Positions 1-10,355 of a DNA stretch of 34,154 nucleotides are shown one piece after another. The translations under genes and the position numbers were made by a program. Below the pieces are notes generated by a model. It was not told the DNA's origin and made no database searches. It was given only the letters and a program-made list of their open reading frames with translations. Source of the stretch: Plantago elongata (lineage: Eukaryota; Streptophyta; Magnoliopsida; Lamiales; Plantaginaceae); NCBI GenBank assembly GCA_036897095.1, contig JAYMSP010001269.1:1-34154 (forward strand), given 5' to 3'. Position 1 is the first letter of the stretch; the number at the start of each line of letters is the position of its first letter.

Positions 1-380
1 GTTGCCTGTTTTATTTCTGTTTTGCTTGTCTTTTAAAACAAATGCATGACAATTTTGACGAGGTGGATTGCTACATTGAACATGTTCATGCACGCATTCC
101 ATGCATGCCTGATTATCCTCACTGAGTTGTATGGCTGACCCTCTCTCGTTTCCATAATGTTTTTCCCAGGACAAGAGCACGAGGAAGGGTGCGAGTAGAT
201 TAGCTGTTAGGTCGAGTGTTGGTTTTGTGCTACTACCACGTGTGACGACCTGGGTTTTTCTTTATGTTTTCAGATTATAAATTATATTTGGTTTTGTAAT
301 AACTAGTACTTTATCTATATTTATCGAAGTATTTGGAAGTCGGCATTTTTCTTGACGTTCGGACTAGGTCGGGCCTTACA
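1..380 (+). mobile_element. Possible LTR-retrotransposon 3' remnant
   Basis: No open frame is present. The stretch looks like the tail of a Ty3/gypsy-type coding region followed by part of an LTR: a lysine/arginine-rich coding-like run near 170-215, then a GTGACGACCTGGG motif and an ending GGTCGGGCCTTACA at about 367-380. I recognise this style of LTR ending from plant gypsy elements, but no second LTR copy, primer-binding site or polymerase motif is in the window. A related GGTCGGGCCTTA phrase recurs near 6563. The family assignment is inference. Confidence 0.3.
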
Positions 381-520
381 ATAATTGATAAAGTATGTAA
401 GAGAGTGATTAAAGTATTAATAATTATGATAGTGGATTTTCATAAAAGTAAATGAAATTTTTTAAATAGAACATTCAAAATAAAACATATAAAGTTTTAA
501 ATGGAATGAAGGGAGTATAT
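381..520. mobile_element. Stowaway-like MITE, one end only
   Basis: The AT-rich segment ends in GGAATGAAGGGAGTATATA near 501-520, which resembles the CTCCCT(C/T)CGT-type terminal repeat of plant Stowaway/mariner MITEs read in reverse. The interior includes a 'gtaagagagtgattaaagta' style run often seen in these elements. I do not see a convincing opposite terminus, so this is at best a partial copy. A similar GGGGGAGTATATATA end occurs at about 21771-21785. Confidence 0.28.
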
Positions 521-750
521 ATACCCTGTTTAAATTTTTTTGGGTGGGCTTGAGCACACCCAAGCACACACTAAGATTTGCCCTTGCCTGTTTGAGTCTA
601 TAGGCTCGGTTTCCTCCGAAAATTTAAAATTTTCTTCGTCATTTCCTAAATAGACACTTCCTTAAAGTTGAATAATTGTATCCCTTTCAACTTTTGTCTA
701 TTGAATGAAGTTATCACCTTTAATGGAGGGGTATAATTCTTGAAAAAGTT

Positions 751-1002
751 CACCAACCAAATATAAATATGTGAATAAGTTATTCACAAGGACACATTTC
801 ATACTTGTTTTCTTTCCTCTAGCTTTTTTGTACAATTCTCAAACACACAAACTAAGGTTCGCCAGACTTGAAGATCACCAAACAAGTATAATTATGTGAA
901 GAAGTCTTTTGCAAGGACACATATTACATTCATACTTGCTTTCTTTCCTCATGTTCTTTTGTGCAATTTTTAAACACTCAAACTAAGGTTTGCCAGACTT
1001 GA
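751..1002. repeat. ~128 bp tandem duplication
   Basis: Two adjacent diverged copies, about 751-875 and 876-1002. Each begins CACCAA(C/A)CAA, has an AAGGACACAT core and a TTTCTTTCCTC stretch, and ends in AACTAAGGTT(C/T)GCCAGACTTGA. Copy lengths differ by a few bases through small indels. No coding capacity is seen. The repeat lies just outside the MULE that starts at 1218. Confidence 0.8.
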
Positions 1003-1208
1003 CTGTTGGAGTGCAACCTAGACATTTAAAAGAGGTTTTATCTTGGGTGACTGCGTGTACACCGTAGCGGGACAAGAAAAAGTCCTAAGTAGAGGTAGTC
1101 TAATTGTCGACTCTTCTCGGTCCTATTTTTGTTCTTCTATACTTTAATACCCGCATATACCTACAATATTCCTACACTTAGTACTTTTCATTCTTGTACT
1201 GATTATGA

Positions 1209-1217
1209 TTAACTCTT
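1209..1217. repeat. Left 9-bp target duplication of the MULE
   Basis: TTAACTCTT here, and TTAATTCTT at 7074-7082 directly after the other terminus. Eight of nine positions match. Nine bases is the characteristic Mutator target-site duplication length, so this pair fixes both ends of the element. Confidence 0.82.
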
Positions 1218-1769
1218 GGGATAATTACATAGGAATGTCCAATTAGAACATTATTTCTCACATTGGTTATAGTTAGTCGTATAATTACAGATTGGTCCAA
1301 AATCTAATTTTGGTTCAATGTTTTGACAACAAAACAAGCCTTCACTTGAAATATTAGGTTTTTACCTAAATCAACTATTACTTTTCACCAAAACACATTC
1401 CTGCCTATTCCTTCTTCATCGTTTTTCTTCTCTCGACTGCTCTCATCTCCACCTTTTCAACCTGTTAAAACTTCAATTCCGGCCCAAAAAATGGCAAGTC
1501 TACTATCGTGACACCTATCGACCATTGTGACACTATTTTGGAAGCAATATCGGCAACTCAAACGTCTTTCAAGGTAACAACTTTTTTAAAGTTCAATTTT
1601 TTTCAGTTAATTCGAGTATTAGTAATCGTATTTCGAACTCAATTATGGAAAATTTTGACATGACGAAAAACTAGGGTTTTTGTTCAGTTTCGAATCAAGC
1701 AGTCTGTTATATTGTTTTGAAAAGCAGGGGATAACATTTTTGGTTGTTTCTTGTGTTGTGTTTGGTACA

Positions 1770-4700
1770 GTTACAATGACGGGAGAATGAACTATGATGA
1801 TTCATCATGGCAAGGACCAATAAGATTTACGAGGTATAAACCCTTCGAAGTATACTTACAATAAACTGATGAAAGATGTTGATGAATTGGTGTTAGATAA
1901 TCTTCCATATGGGGGTTATATTTTTTGTACTATGATGGCTGATATTGATGGTAGTATGACACAAATAGAGATTCTTAGTGAGTCTAGTTGGAAAAATGTG
2001 TTTGAGAATAATAAACAATATAAGGAGATAATGCTCCATTTGACAACTGAGGATGTAGTTCCTATGGCAATAGATATGTCTGCTAGAAAACATATAAAAA
2101 AGGGGAAGGTAGAAATGTGGATAATCATCATGATGGTGTTATATGTACCTCCACCCCCAAGCTGATGAAGCTTTGAAACATCAACCAACAAGAAGAAGGT
2201 TGTTTAGGAGAAGGTCTTGCAAGCGTACACAAAAACCCTTCTACACTGGTCCTCCTTATGTGACGGAGTTGAGTGATGATGAGGACAATGAACAAAAATA
2301 CCCAAGCTACTCAATCTCCAATCCCTCAATCTATATCTCCACTCCCAAAACTCCATCTCCTAAACAAACTGCTACTCCTCCACCACCTGAACCAAGTCCT
2401 TACGTTCCGAAGTTCTTTGAACAAACTCCCCGGAAACAACATAAAGCTAATCCTACAAATCCTGAAGTGTTAGTGGAGCACTTCTCTCAGTTTTATCTCA
2501 ATATAAGTTCTTCATGAGGACTAATCATATTGATGGTGGCAATGTGAATGATCCTGATGTTGGTGGAAAACAAAAGGGGAAGAAGAAGGCATATAGAACA
2601 AAATCATGGGATAGGGAGGGAGTGGCCGATGAATGGGACTTTGAGGATGATGCAAATGGATGTGCATGGGTTGATGATGCAAGGGTTGTTGAAGAAACTA
2701 CAAATCATGAGAATACATATGCAGGGGATGAAACTGCAGTACGAGATGAGAATGGAGTTCAACTTCATGACAGTGATGGTGACAGAGAGGTGCATGACTA
2801 AGAGAATGAGGAGCCTGAGTTTGAGTACATGTATGATAGTGAGGATGAAGAAATTGGGTTTAAGAGGTGTTCACCACTTGCATCTGATGATGAAAATGAG
2901 GAGGAAGAAGAAATGATGAAACTAGGGTTGATAGTGCAACTGGTGGGGAAGAAGGCAATGAAAATCTAATGAGAATGTGGCTATGGGGAACTGAAACTGG
3001 TAATGGACAAAATTGTGAGTTGGAACTGTCTGCTGATGATGATGATATCAACTATGATCCTTATGAAGATGAGATGAACTAGATTGGAGATGAATTTGAG
3101 ATCAATAATGAAGCATGAGACATATTAAGAGTTCAAGGAAAAGGATACATTTGGAAGAATTAAGGAGTTGAGGAATAGGGTGAAGGAATATGTTCTGAAA
3201 TTTGGGTTTCACATCAAAAAAATCAAGAATGACAAAGCTAGATATACAGTGAAGTGTGAAGGTGAAGGGTGCAAATGGAGACTACATGCATGGGTGCAGG
3301 ATGATGAACAAACTTTTATGGGTAGATCATACCAAGGAGGCCATACTTGTGTGAGGAAAGTGAACAATAAGATGGCAGATTCAAAAATGGTTGGCAGTGA
3401 AGATTCTTGATGAAATGATAGAACACCCTAATACATCTACCAAGAAACTGGACAAATGGATTGGAACCAAGCTTGGGTTCACTATACCCCATGGGAATAT
3501 TTAGAGCCAGAATTAAAGCGGCTGAGATATTTGGTATATATCCTGAAGATGCATTCAAATTGTCTCCAAATTATAGGGAAATGTGCCTTAGAACAAATCC
3601 AGGTTCCATTGTTGAGTTGGAGACCACACTTGCAATAGATAGACCTCCATTGTTTAAGAGGTTTATCTGTGGACTTGAGGGATTGAGAAGGGATTTCTTG
3701 GTAGGTTGTAGCCCATTCACCTTCTTTGATGGCTGCCACCTTAGAGGTAGGTACGATGGGGTGTTATTGAGTGCAGTAGGCACTGGTCTAGACTATGGAT
3801 TGTATCCAATAGCATGAGCTATAGTGGAATCAGAATGCAAGGAATCTTGGGGTTTCTTTTTCACATGCCTTAAGAGATTTATTGGTCCATGGGAAGATGA
3901 CAAGCATTGTCACTTCATGACAGATAGATTCAAGGTAAAATTATATTTTAAGTAGTTTGATGATATTTCAATAAATAAGTTTCTAACTAGCTTGATTGTA
4001 TGCATGGTTTAGTTTCAGTCATTGAACAAAAGGCTCAAAATGCCACAAACTAAAAAAGCGCTAAGCACATATGACAATTTCAAAACAAGATGGGGCAGTG
4101 TGGATTTAAGGAGATATTTCTGGCAAGCATGGCTATGGAAAAAATGAAGAATGCTAAATTAGTTTCCCATGCATACCTGAAGAACATCCCCTTATCATAT
4201 TGGACCAGGCATGCATATGATCCTGCAGTGAAGATTGACCACTGCACCAACAACTTGAGTGAGTGCTTCAATAATTGGGTGGAGCCAGTCAGGGGGTTCT
4301 CTCTGCTAAACATCATGGAGGCATTATAGCTGAAACTTATTACTTTATGTTGTATGTTTTTTGTTGCCTATGCTTATGTTGTTTTCTGGGACTTTGTTGA
4401 ATATGTACATAGGGAATTAGAACACAAGTGATGTAGAGAATAGTGGTAAGGAGGAGGAAGGGCATGGTATACACTGCCTAGGGTTTTGAAGAAGCTAAAT
4501 GATGCTTAGGATTAGTCAAGGAGGTGTAGGATTATGTCTGAGGCTGGATCTACATTTGAGTCCAAGATTACACTTTCAAGGCATGAGTGTGATTGCAAGA
4601 GGTGGGATATATGTGGGATCCCATGTATACATGCATGGACTGAACCTAATCACATGAAGATGGATGAGGAGACATTTTTGTCACTAAATTACACTAAGAC

Positions 4701-5338
4701 TGCCTATATTAGAGCCTATGACATGATGGTCCAACCTATGTCTCAACACAATTTTTGGCCACAAGGACTTACTGACGATGAGTGTTCACTACCAGTTGTG
4801 GAAAACAAACCTGGTAGGCCTGTAGTGAGGACAATTAGGCATCCTTTTGAAGGTGGATCGAAGAGGCCTAAAACACCTAGCAAAGTTCCAGTGAATAGGC
4901 AGAGAAGACCACCCAAGTGTGAAAAGTGTGGAGGCAAAGGTCACAATATGAGGTCTTGTAATCCTAGCAACACTATTGCTGATGAATATGCTGATGTGAA
5001 TGAACTAGTCATGAGTAATGTGAGTAATACTTTCATTATTCCATGTAAAGATCATATTATGTGCATAATTATCAATTTTCATATTTGTTTGGTTATAGGA
5101 TCAAACACATGAGGCAAGTGGGAGTGGCTTAGCTGGAAATAAGAGAGTTAGGCAAGAAGATGTGGGCAGACCTCAGCTGGTGGAGGAAATGGTATAAGGG
5201 GAAGAGGTGCTCCTAGAGGAAGTGGACAAGCTACAAGGGGAAGATGATCAACTACAAGAGGGAGAGAGACTGCAACAAGAGGGAGAGAACAGCTACAAGG
5301 GGAAGTGGCCGGGGAGCAACTACAAGAAGAGGATTTGA
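1770..5338 (+). pseudogene. MuDR-type transposase, degenerate
   Basis: Pieces in order: an N-terminal region (about 1770-2165, DELVLDNLPYGG), a proline-rich linker (2143-2517), a long acidic stretch (2514-3080), a MuDR N-terminal domain with a Cys/His cluster (3130-3410, GCKWRLHAWV...GGHTC), and the catalytic MULE domain (3415-4330). The catalytic domain has the first Asp in FFDGCHLRGRYDG and a later Asp in MTDRFK, then NNLSECFNNW. A SWIM zinc finger follows (4585-4635, CDC...GIPCIHA), then a CCHC knuckle (4915-4965, CEKCGGKGHNMRSC) and an Arg/Gly-rich tail (5180-5290). Likely introns are about 3935-4018 and about 5046-5099. In-frame stops (for example TGA at 3816-3818) and several frame changes show it is a pseudogene. 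The usual conserved C/H segment between MTDRFK and YDNFK seems shortened, so a deletion is likely. Transposition by a DDE-type cut-and-paste reaction is the known family role. Confidence 0.87.
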
Positions 5339-5559
5339 TTCATGGTTCTAGGCTCAACCCTTGTTTATTTATGTTTATTATGATTTGGACATGATAATGT
5401 TACTCTGTTGAACAGGCTTTTGTTTACTTCTGTTCTGGTTAATTGCTGAATACAACTTAAGATACTTTGAGGATATTAGCATGCAAAAAACAGTCTACTT
5501 ATGCTTTTTGGTGAATGAAATTCCATCTTTTCATATTCAAGCTTCATTCTTACATATAT

Positions 5560-6085
5560 TTATGCCCTATATACTACTTGAATGCTTGAAGAATTTTCAC
5601 AACTAGGTACAGTGCAAATAGGCTCAGATTTAGGCAGATTAGCTGTCTAATTCTCTTATATTGGTCTTTATGAACTCTTCTTGCATCTTGTGGCATTTGT
5701 ACTTCCATATATCTTTGCACAACTTCATCATGTACCTCTACAATTTTCTATTCTTCTTGTTGAATATATTCCCTTCCTGAGACATGAACAAATTCACTTA
5801 AGAGTTTAGTTTCAATATGTCCTACGTTTGTGTTTTGCAAAGTTTCTTCATTGCCAGCCATTCTGAAAACCCATGTAGTGAATATATCCTGAATAAAATC
5901 TTCCCTTGTGCGGGTAACTCTTTCGAACATGTAGAATTATGCGCTTTTCACATATGAATTTCATACAAGTTGGACGAGTACCAAACCAATCCTTCGAATC
6001 ACCATCTCTTGTTGCCATGTGGTTGAAGTATTTTGAGGGAAAGTCACTCAATCCAAGGATATGAGTAATACAATAATATAATGTT
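5560..6085 (-). pseudogene. Unidentified antisense coding remnant in the MULE
   Basis: On the minus strand, opposite to the transposase, an open stretch starts near 6051 (SDFPSKYFNHMATRDGDSKD) and then continues in a shifted frame from about 5930 (ERVTRTREDFIQDIFTTW). A stop follows EYIQQEE, and a coding-like run HDEVVQRYMEVQMPQDARR continues toward 5640. The protein-like composition over more than 400 bp across two frames suggests a decayed gene rather than chance. I do not recognise the family. It could be a captured host fragment or a second element-encoded ORF, a position comparable to mudrB in maize MuDR, but nothing seen here proves either. Confidence 0.4.
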
Positions 6086-6900
6086 CAATCTCAAATAAGT
6101 CTTCCAAACTAGTCTCCAAACATTCCAAGGTACATCCTTCCTGCTCCCATCGATCCGGAAGTAGAATTCCTGCACAAGTAGCTTCGAAGGGGGGGGGGGG
6201 GTTAGAACCTTAAGTCACGGTTTACCTGGGATCGAACCGTGATATGAGACTTTAATCAAGAGTGATTGAAGGTCAACTCTATAAAGGGATTTCAAGGGAG
6301 AGTCCACAAAACTTATTAGCTCTTTTGTTCATGGCAGTATCCGAAGAGAATGACTCGGATGAAAGTATTTGAGGCTAATAGTACTTGCTCTCAATGACTC
6401 ACTATGATCTCCTTCACTTGGTTTTCTGAAGTTCGAATTGCAGAGTTCATATGTGATTAGGGTCGGACATGCTTTCCTTTGGAGTAAGCACCTTGGTCCG
6501 GATCCATCTCATGTCCCGGTATTTTTCATGTTTTGGCATGTCCTAACCCCGGATGGACATATGGTCGGGCCTTAAGGTCGGGCCTCCCAGGGTTCTAGGC
6601 CTTGCAATACCGTGATGTCTTAGAATCCGTTCATGAGACATCCAATTAACAGATTGGATATATTTCCGTGTTAACAAAGTAATTTATAGAAGGGTTTATG
6701 GAAAAAAAGGGCTGAAAATGACTTCTTTAGGGTGTATAGCCCCAAATTCAGTCCCCAACGGTTTTCTAATGGCTAGTTTTTCAAGTTAGTTGCTCAATTA
6801 CATGTAAGTAAAATTGTTTCAACATCTATTACATAGTAGTCCTCATGTGCAGTGCATGTGTGAAGTGTTAGGGGCAAAAAATTGAAGGTGTTTTTCTAGA
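6086..6900. other. Non-coding right part of the MULE
   Basis: No supported gene is present. The stretch contains a run of G at 6189-6201, an unusual GC-richer block at 6440-6620 with two GGTCGGGCCT phrases (near 6568 and 6581), and otherwise AT-rich sequence leading into the right terminal repeat. It may include a further insertion, but no boundaries could be defined. Confidence 0.4.
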
Positions 6901-7073
6901 ACAAGAATCCAATATTGGAAACGGATTTTCGATGGCTTAATTGGGGAAAACTCAAATTCGTGGACCAAAGTGTAATTGGTTTGCATCTAACTGGATCGAA
7001 GCATAATTGTTCGACTAGTTGATACTAATATGTAATTACGACATCTAAGAGCGGCCCTAGATGTAATTCACCC

Positions 7074-7082
7074 TTAATTCTT
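7074..7082. repeat. Right 9-bp target duplication of the MULE
   Basis: TTAATTCTT follows the terminal ATGTAATTCACCC directly and pairs with TTAACTCTT at 1209-1217 (8 of 9 bases). Confidence 0.82.
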
Positions 7083-7119
7083 CATAAAAGTCTTACTATA
7101 TTTTGAGTGTCCAGAGAGA

Positions 7120-7625
7120 CCCTTTAGTTTTTAACACATATTATCTAGTTTTTATATAAACATAATATGTTTTAGTTTTTACCAATATTTGTCTAGTTTT
7201 TCATGTTATATTTTTATGTTGTGCATTTGTGTTGAACTATTTAATTTTTAATACGTATTTTCTAGTTTTGTACCTATATTGTCTAGTTTTATAACCATAT
7301 TGTCTAGTTTTATAAATGATCTTGTGTAGTTTTATTACTTGTACAAAAATTTCATTCGGTGTAATCTATATTTTCTAGTTTTTACAGTATATTGTCTTGT
7401 TTTTACATTATATTGTCTAGTTTTTACATTATATTGTCTAATTATGAAATGAATTCTTTAATTTTTACATGATATTAAATTTACATTATTGTTTAGTTTT
7501 TACATTATATTGTCTAGTTTTTACTTGACTCGTTTTAATGAATTCGGGTCAAAAGATCCGCGAAAAATCATCTAAAGTCAAGTTGCGAAAAAAGTTATAA
7601 TTGTCTAGTTTTACCATTTGGAGGT
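7120..7625. repeat. T-rich minisatellite, TATTGTCTAGTTTTTACAT units
   Basis: A roughly 21-22 bp unit with core TTGTCTAGTTTTTACATTAT recurs about 15 times, with the best-conserved copies at about 7370-7525. Variants (TATTTTCTAGTTTTG, TTGTCTAGTTTTATAA) and interruptions lie between 7140 and 7360. A last core copy (TTGTCTAGTTTTACCAT) is separated by ~60 bp at 7600-7617. No protein, no spacer/repeat alternation and no flanking genes fit a CRISPR reading. The block starts about 40 bp past the MULE's right target duplication. The flanks carry AGAGACC near 7117 and GGTCTCTTGCAAGACGG near 7654, which could be termini of a MITE that hosts the array. Confidence 0.72.
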
Positions 7626-7856
7626 ACTTTCGAAACTCTCCAAAATGTAGTGGTCTCTTGCAAGACGGACTCAAATTAGTATAGATTATTGTAAAGGCAT
7701 GGCCAATATTTGACACTGGACTATATGGGTATTTGTAAACTCATTGATGAACTTTACGAAGATGGGTCCACATCCCGTGCGAAGAATGCTGAAAATACTA
7801 CTTTAGGTTGTTCGAACAACTTCTGACATATATGAGATTTCTCTGGGAGGAAGGGG

Positions 7857-8000
7857 CACTACAAAAAGAAAATAAAAACCAATATTTCTTCTGGGGGAAA
7901 TAACCTACAGTAAATAAGGCATACAATTTGTTTCGGTGGAACTCATTTTATATGAGGAGATCTACAAGGGGATCCACCGACTGGTGGCTATAACTTACAT
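7857..8000. mobile_element. CACTA-like terminus
   Basis: CACTACAAAAAGAAA at 7857-7871 matches the usual CACTACAA(A/G)AAA terminal inverted repeat of plant En/Spm-type elements. The following bases include subterminal-looking motifs (AATATTTCTTCTGGGGGAAATA). I found no convincing opposite end in TTTTGTAGTG orientation downstream. This is therefore either a truncated end, or a chance match strengthened only by position in repeat-rich DNA. Confidence 0.35.
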
Positions 8001-8633
8001 TAATGTGTCAAATTAAAATTATATATTTATTTATTTTTATGCCAGAGTTAAATCCAATGCTAAGTATAAACTGTAGTATGAATGGAAATAACCAGAGGTT
8101 AGGCTCTAAGGATTTAACCAGCTGTTGCTTTGGCTTTATGAAAATAGGAAACAATATTTATATAAAGAAAGCAGTAAAGAGCTGTTTTGTCTCGGCGGCG
8201 AATTCATCTAAAAGTTAGAGAATAGAGTAGAGAATAGAGAATAGAGGAGAGAGTAGATAATTGAGAATAGAGAATAGAGAAGATAGATAGAGAAAAGATA
8301 TATTGAATATTGAGATAAGTTATGCATTTGGGAAAACTATATGGTGGTGATTTCAATCAAGTTGATTAGCAGGGATTGCGATTAACAAGATTTAATCACA
8401 CGTGTGTCTCACTCCCTTAGTTCAAGAACAAATAGTGTCTCACTCACTCGGTTCAAGAACAAATAGTATTAGTTGAGTCGTCAATTCCACTAAACTATGG
8501 CAAACAGATTAATCAGGCTAAAGTAATTTGCATCAAACTATCGTATAACCCATGGACGAAAGAAAATTTATTTAATAGAGAAAATTATACGAACATTGGT
8601 TTGGTTTGTAAATTATCAAAGAGACATAGTTAG
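8001..8633. repeat. Simple-sequence and duplicated intergenic DNA
   Basis: No gene is seen. At 8216-8300 there is a purine-rich array built on GAGAATAGAGAATAGA. At about 8404-8466 a ~32 bp unit (GTGTCTCACTC followed by GTTCAAGAACAAATA) occurs twice in tandem. The rest is AT-rich and featureless up to the LTR start at 8634. Confidence 0.6.
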
Positions 8634-9988
8634 TGTTGGTCCAGATAACGGGAAAAGAAAAGACTAGAGGGGGTTGGGGGAGGGGGGGGGGTGAATAGTC
8701 TTTTTAAATTTTTGTGGATAAACACTATTTCTCGGAAACTAGAGGGTTTATGATACTTAAATTCAGAGAGCGGAAGACTTTGCGATAGATAAAGGAGTTT
8801 TGTGCTTAGCAGTAATAATGTGTGTGTATTATGCTTGAAAGATAAATACGAATAAGTAAATAACACATCAAGTATAGTGTATATGGAGGTGGCGTAATCC
8901 TCCAACTAATCCACTTTGGCCTTTTTGAGACCTGGAATTTACTAGAACATATAACTATGTTCTCCTTACAATCATCCTATTCTAAGATCCCTACAAACAA
9001 ATGGTTCCCAACCAAATGTTCCCCCTGAGTTGTTCCCTAGCTCATCGAGCCAAGTACTTCCTGTACTCAAGATAACCTTGAAGCTATTCCTTGATTTCCA
9101 AAAGCAAGTACTTCCTGTACTCCACACCTTGATGGTGTTGGTTATAATTTGATTGTCAGGAAAGCTTCTCGTATAACATTTCAGTTATGTTTATAGAGAG
9201 CATTGAAGAGATAGAACTACTTGATACATTGTTTTAATGTATGGTAGCTTCTCTTTTACTGACCCAAGTAATTGGTATCCGTTTTGGAGAATGAGCTTCA
9301 GAAAGGTATCTGAGAGTTCAACTCTTTCACGAATAACAATCTTTTGTTATAGGTTCAGGTTACTCAGAACTACTAGTGATTCTTCGAGCTTTTTAGTTGC
9401 AACAGTAAGCTTGGAGAATGGTAGTGAGATGCTTGAGATAATACTTGCTTGAAAGTAGATATGAGCGTAGTTCATGTTTGTATTTCTCAGCTTCCAAGTG
9501 GTGATATTTATAGATGAAGATGTGAGTCGTTTGAATAGTATCCGTTAGACATACTCAAAAATCCAATCCGTTTATATCTCGAAATGAGTGCTCAAAAGTC
9601 CTTTCTCATTTTTAGAGAGGACTATGCATTGAGCGACTTTCCATCCGGTGTAATAAATGCATTGTACTATTTCTTGTCCTCTAGTCTCAACGGACACATG
9701 AGGCTTTCTGAAAGCTTTGCATGGTCCAATACTCAATGATGTCATATGTTCAGAGAATTATTTTGTCCAAATAATACACTCTACAATATGATCCCTGACC
9801 ATAGTCTATCTGAGGAGACTTAACCTTTTAGTCTTCATAAACTTGTGCAATCTTACAAGTTTTACTAGAATAACATACTAAGTCATTTCCTCTTATACAA
9901 TGTTCAAGTGTAAGAGCACTAGTCACCATTATGTACTAAGATAAGTCATATGGCGATTGATAAAAAATACTAACAGATATTCCTAACA
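8634..9988 (-). repeat. 3' LTR, complete (~1,355 bp)
   Basis: On the plus strand it starts TGTTGGTCC and ends CCTAACA, an inverted TGTTRG-type pair bounded by TG..CA as in most LTRs. The part 8961-9988 aligns with 12441-13478. Shared landmarks are GGTTCCCAACCAAATGTTCC, CCAAGTACTTCCTGTACTC, TCTTTCACGAATAACA and TACTAACAGATATTCCTAACA-type ends. 8634-8960 has no counterpart in the right copy. It contains a long G tract (about 8670-8691) leading into GGTGAATAG, a pattern I associate with plant LTRs. Confidence 0.78.
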
Positions 9989-10000
9989 AATATCCCCCTA
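9989..10000 (-). promoter_or_regulatory. Polypurine tract next to the 3' LTR
   Basis: The minus strand reads TAGGGGGATATT and is immediately followed by the LTR start TGTTAGG. In LTR retroelements this is the plus-strand DNA priming site. Its position supports the minus orientation of the element. Confidence 0.6.
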
Positions 10001-10355
10001 ATTTATCAGTCAACAATGACTATCTTGAAAGTCCTATTACACATATGGAAGTGAAAACAATCTACCACTTAATCATTTCAAATGATATTCAATAAGTTAA
10101 ATTAAGTGCAGAAAGTAAACATCAACCAAATCACAAGAAGTGATCTTTTTTTGACAAGTTATCATCTATTAATGGTATATGAGAGTATGATCATCAGATA
10201 GAACAATTACAGAATGAGAGATAACTTTTACAAAATGCATTACAAAGAAATACAGTCAGCAAAATACTACTAAGTAAATTAGAATAACAGGACAGTCCAA
10301 GCTCCAAGTAAATATTCTAAAGTACTAGTCTTCAAGTCTTCAAAGTAACTTTGGT

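Larger units (their letters stand above)
1218..7073 (+). mobile_element. Mutator-like transposable element (MULE), full length, decayed
   Basis: The element is 5,856 bp. It starts GGGATAATTACAT and, read from the other strand, ends GGGTGAATTACAT, flanked by a 9-bp target duplication with one mismatch. The terminal ~110-180 bp on each side share the same layout (AATTACA followed by TTGGTCCA-type blocks) but are diverged. The left part, 1770-5340, carries the relic of a MuDR-type transposase on the plus strand. The right part, 5560-6080, carries an unidentified open stretch on the minus strand, and 6090-6900 is non-coding with a G homopolymer at 6189-6201. Its terminal sequences match those of the shorter element at 24272-25593, so the two belong to one family. 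The transposase has several stops and frameshifts, so this copy is not expected to be autonomous. Confidence 0.87.

Noticed and set aside
6189..6201. G homopolymer as a G-quadruplex regulator
   Set aside because: It is a single uninterrupted run inside a dead transposon, and homopolymer length may be a sequencing or assembly artefact; there is no associated gene.
7120..7625. CRISPR-like array of short repeats
   Set aside because: The repeats are nearly contiguous with no unique spacers, are T-rich and diverged, and the surrounding DNA is plant nuclear.
8634..9988. The 1 kb direct repeats as a simple segmental duplication
   Set aside because: TG..CA ends with TGTTRG-type inversion, an adjacent polypurine tract and an intervening element gene fit an LTR pair better.
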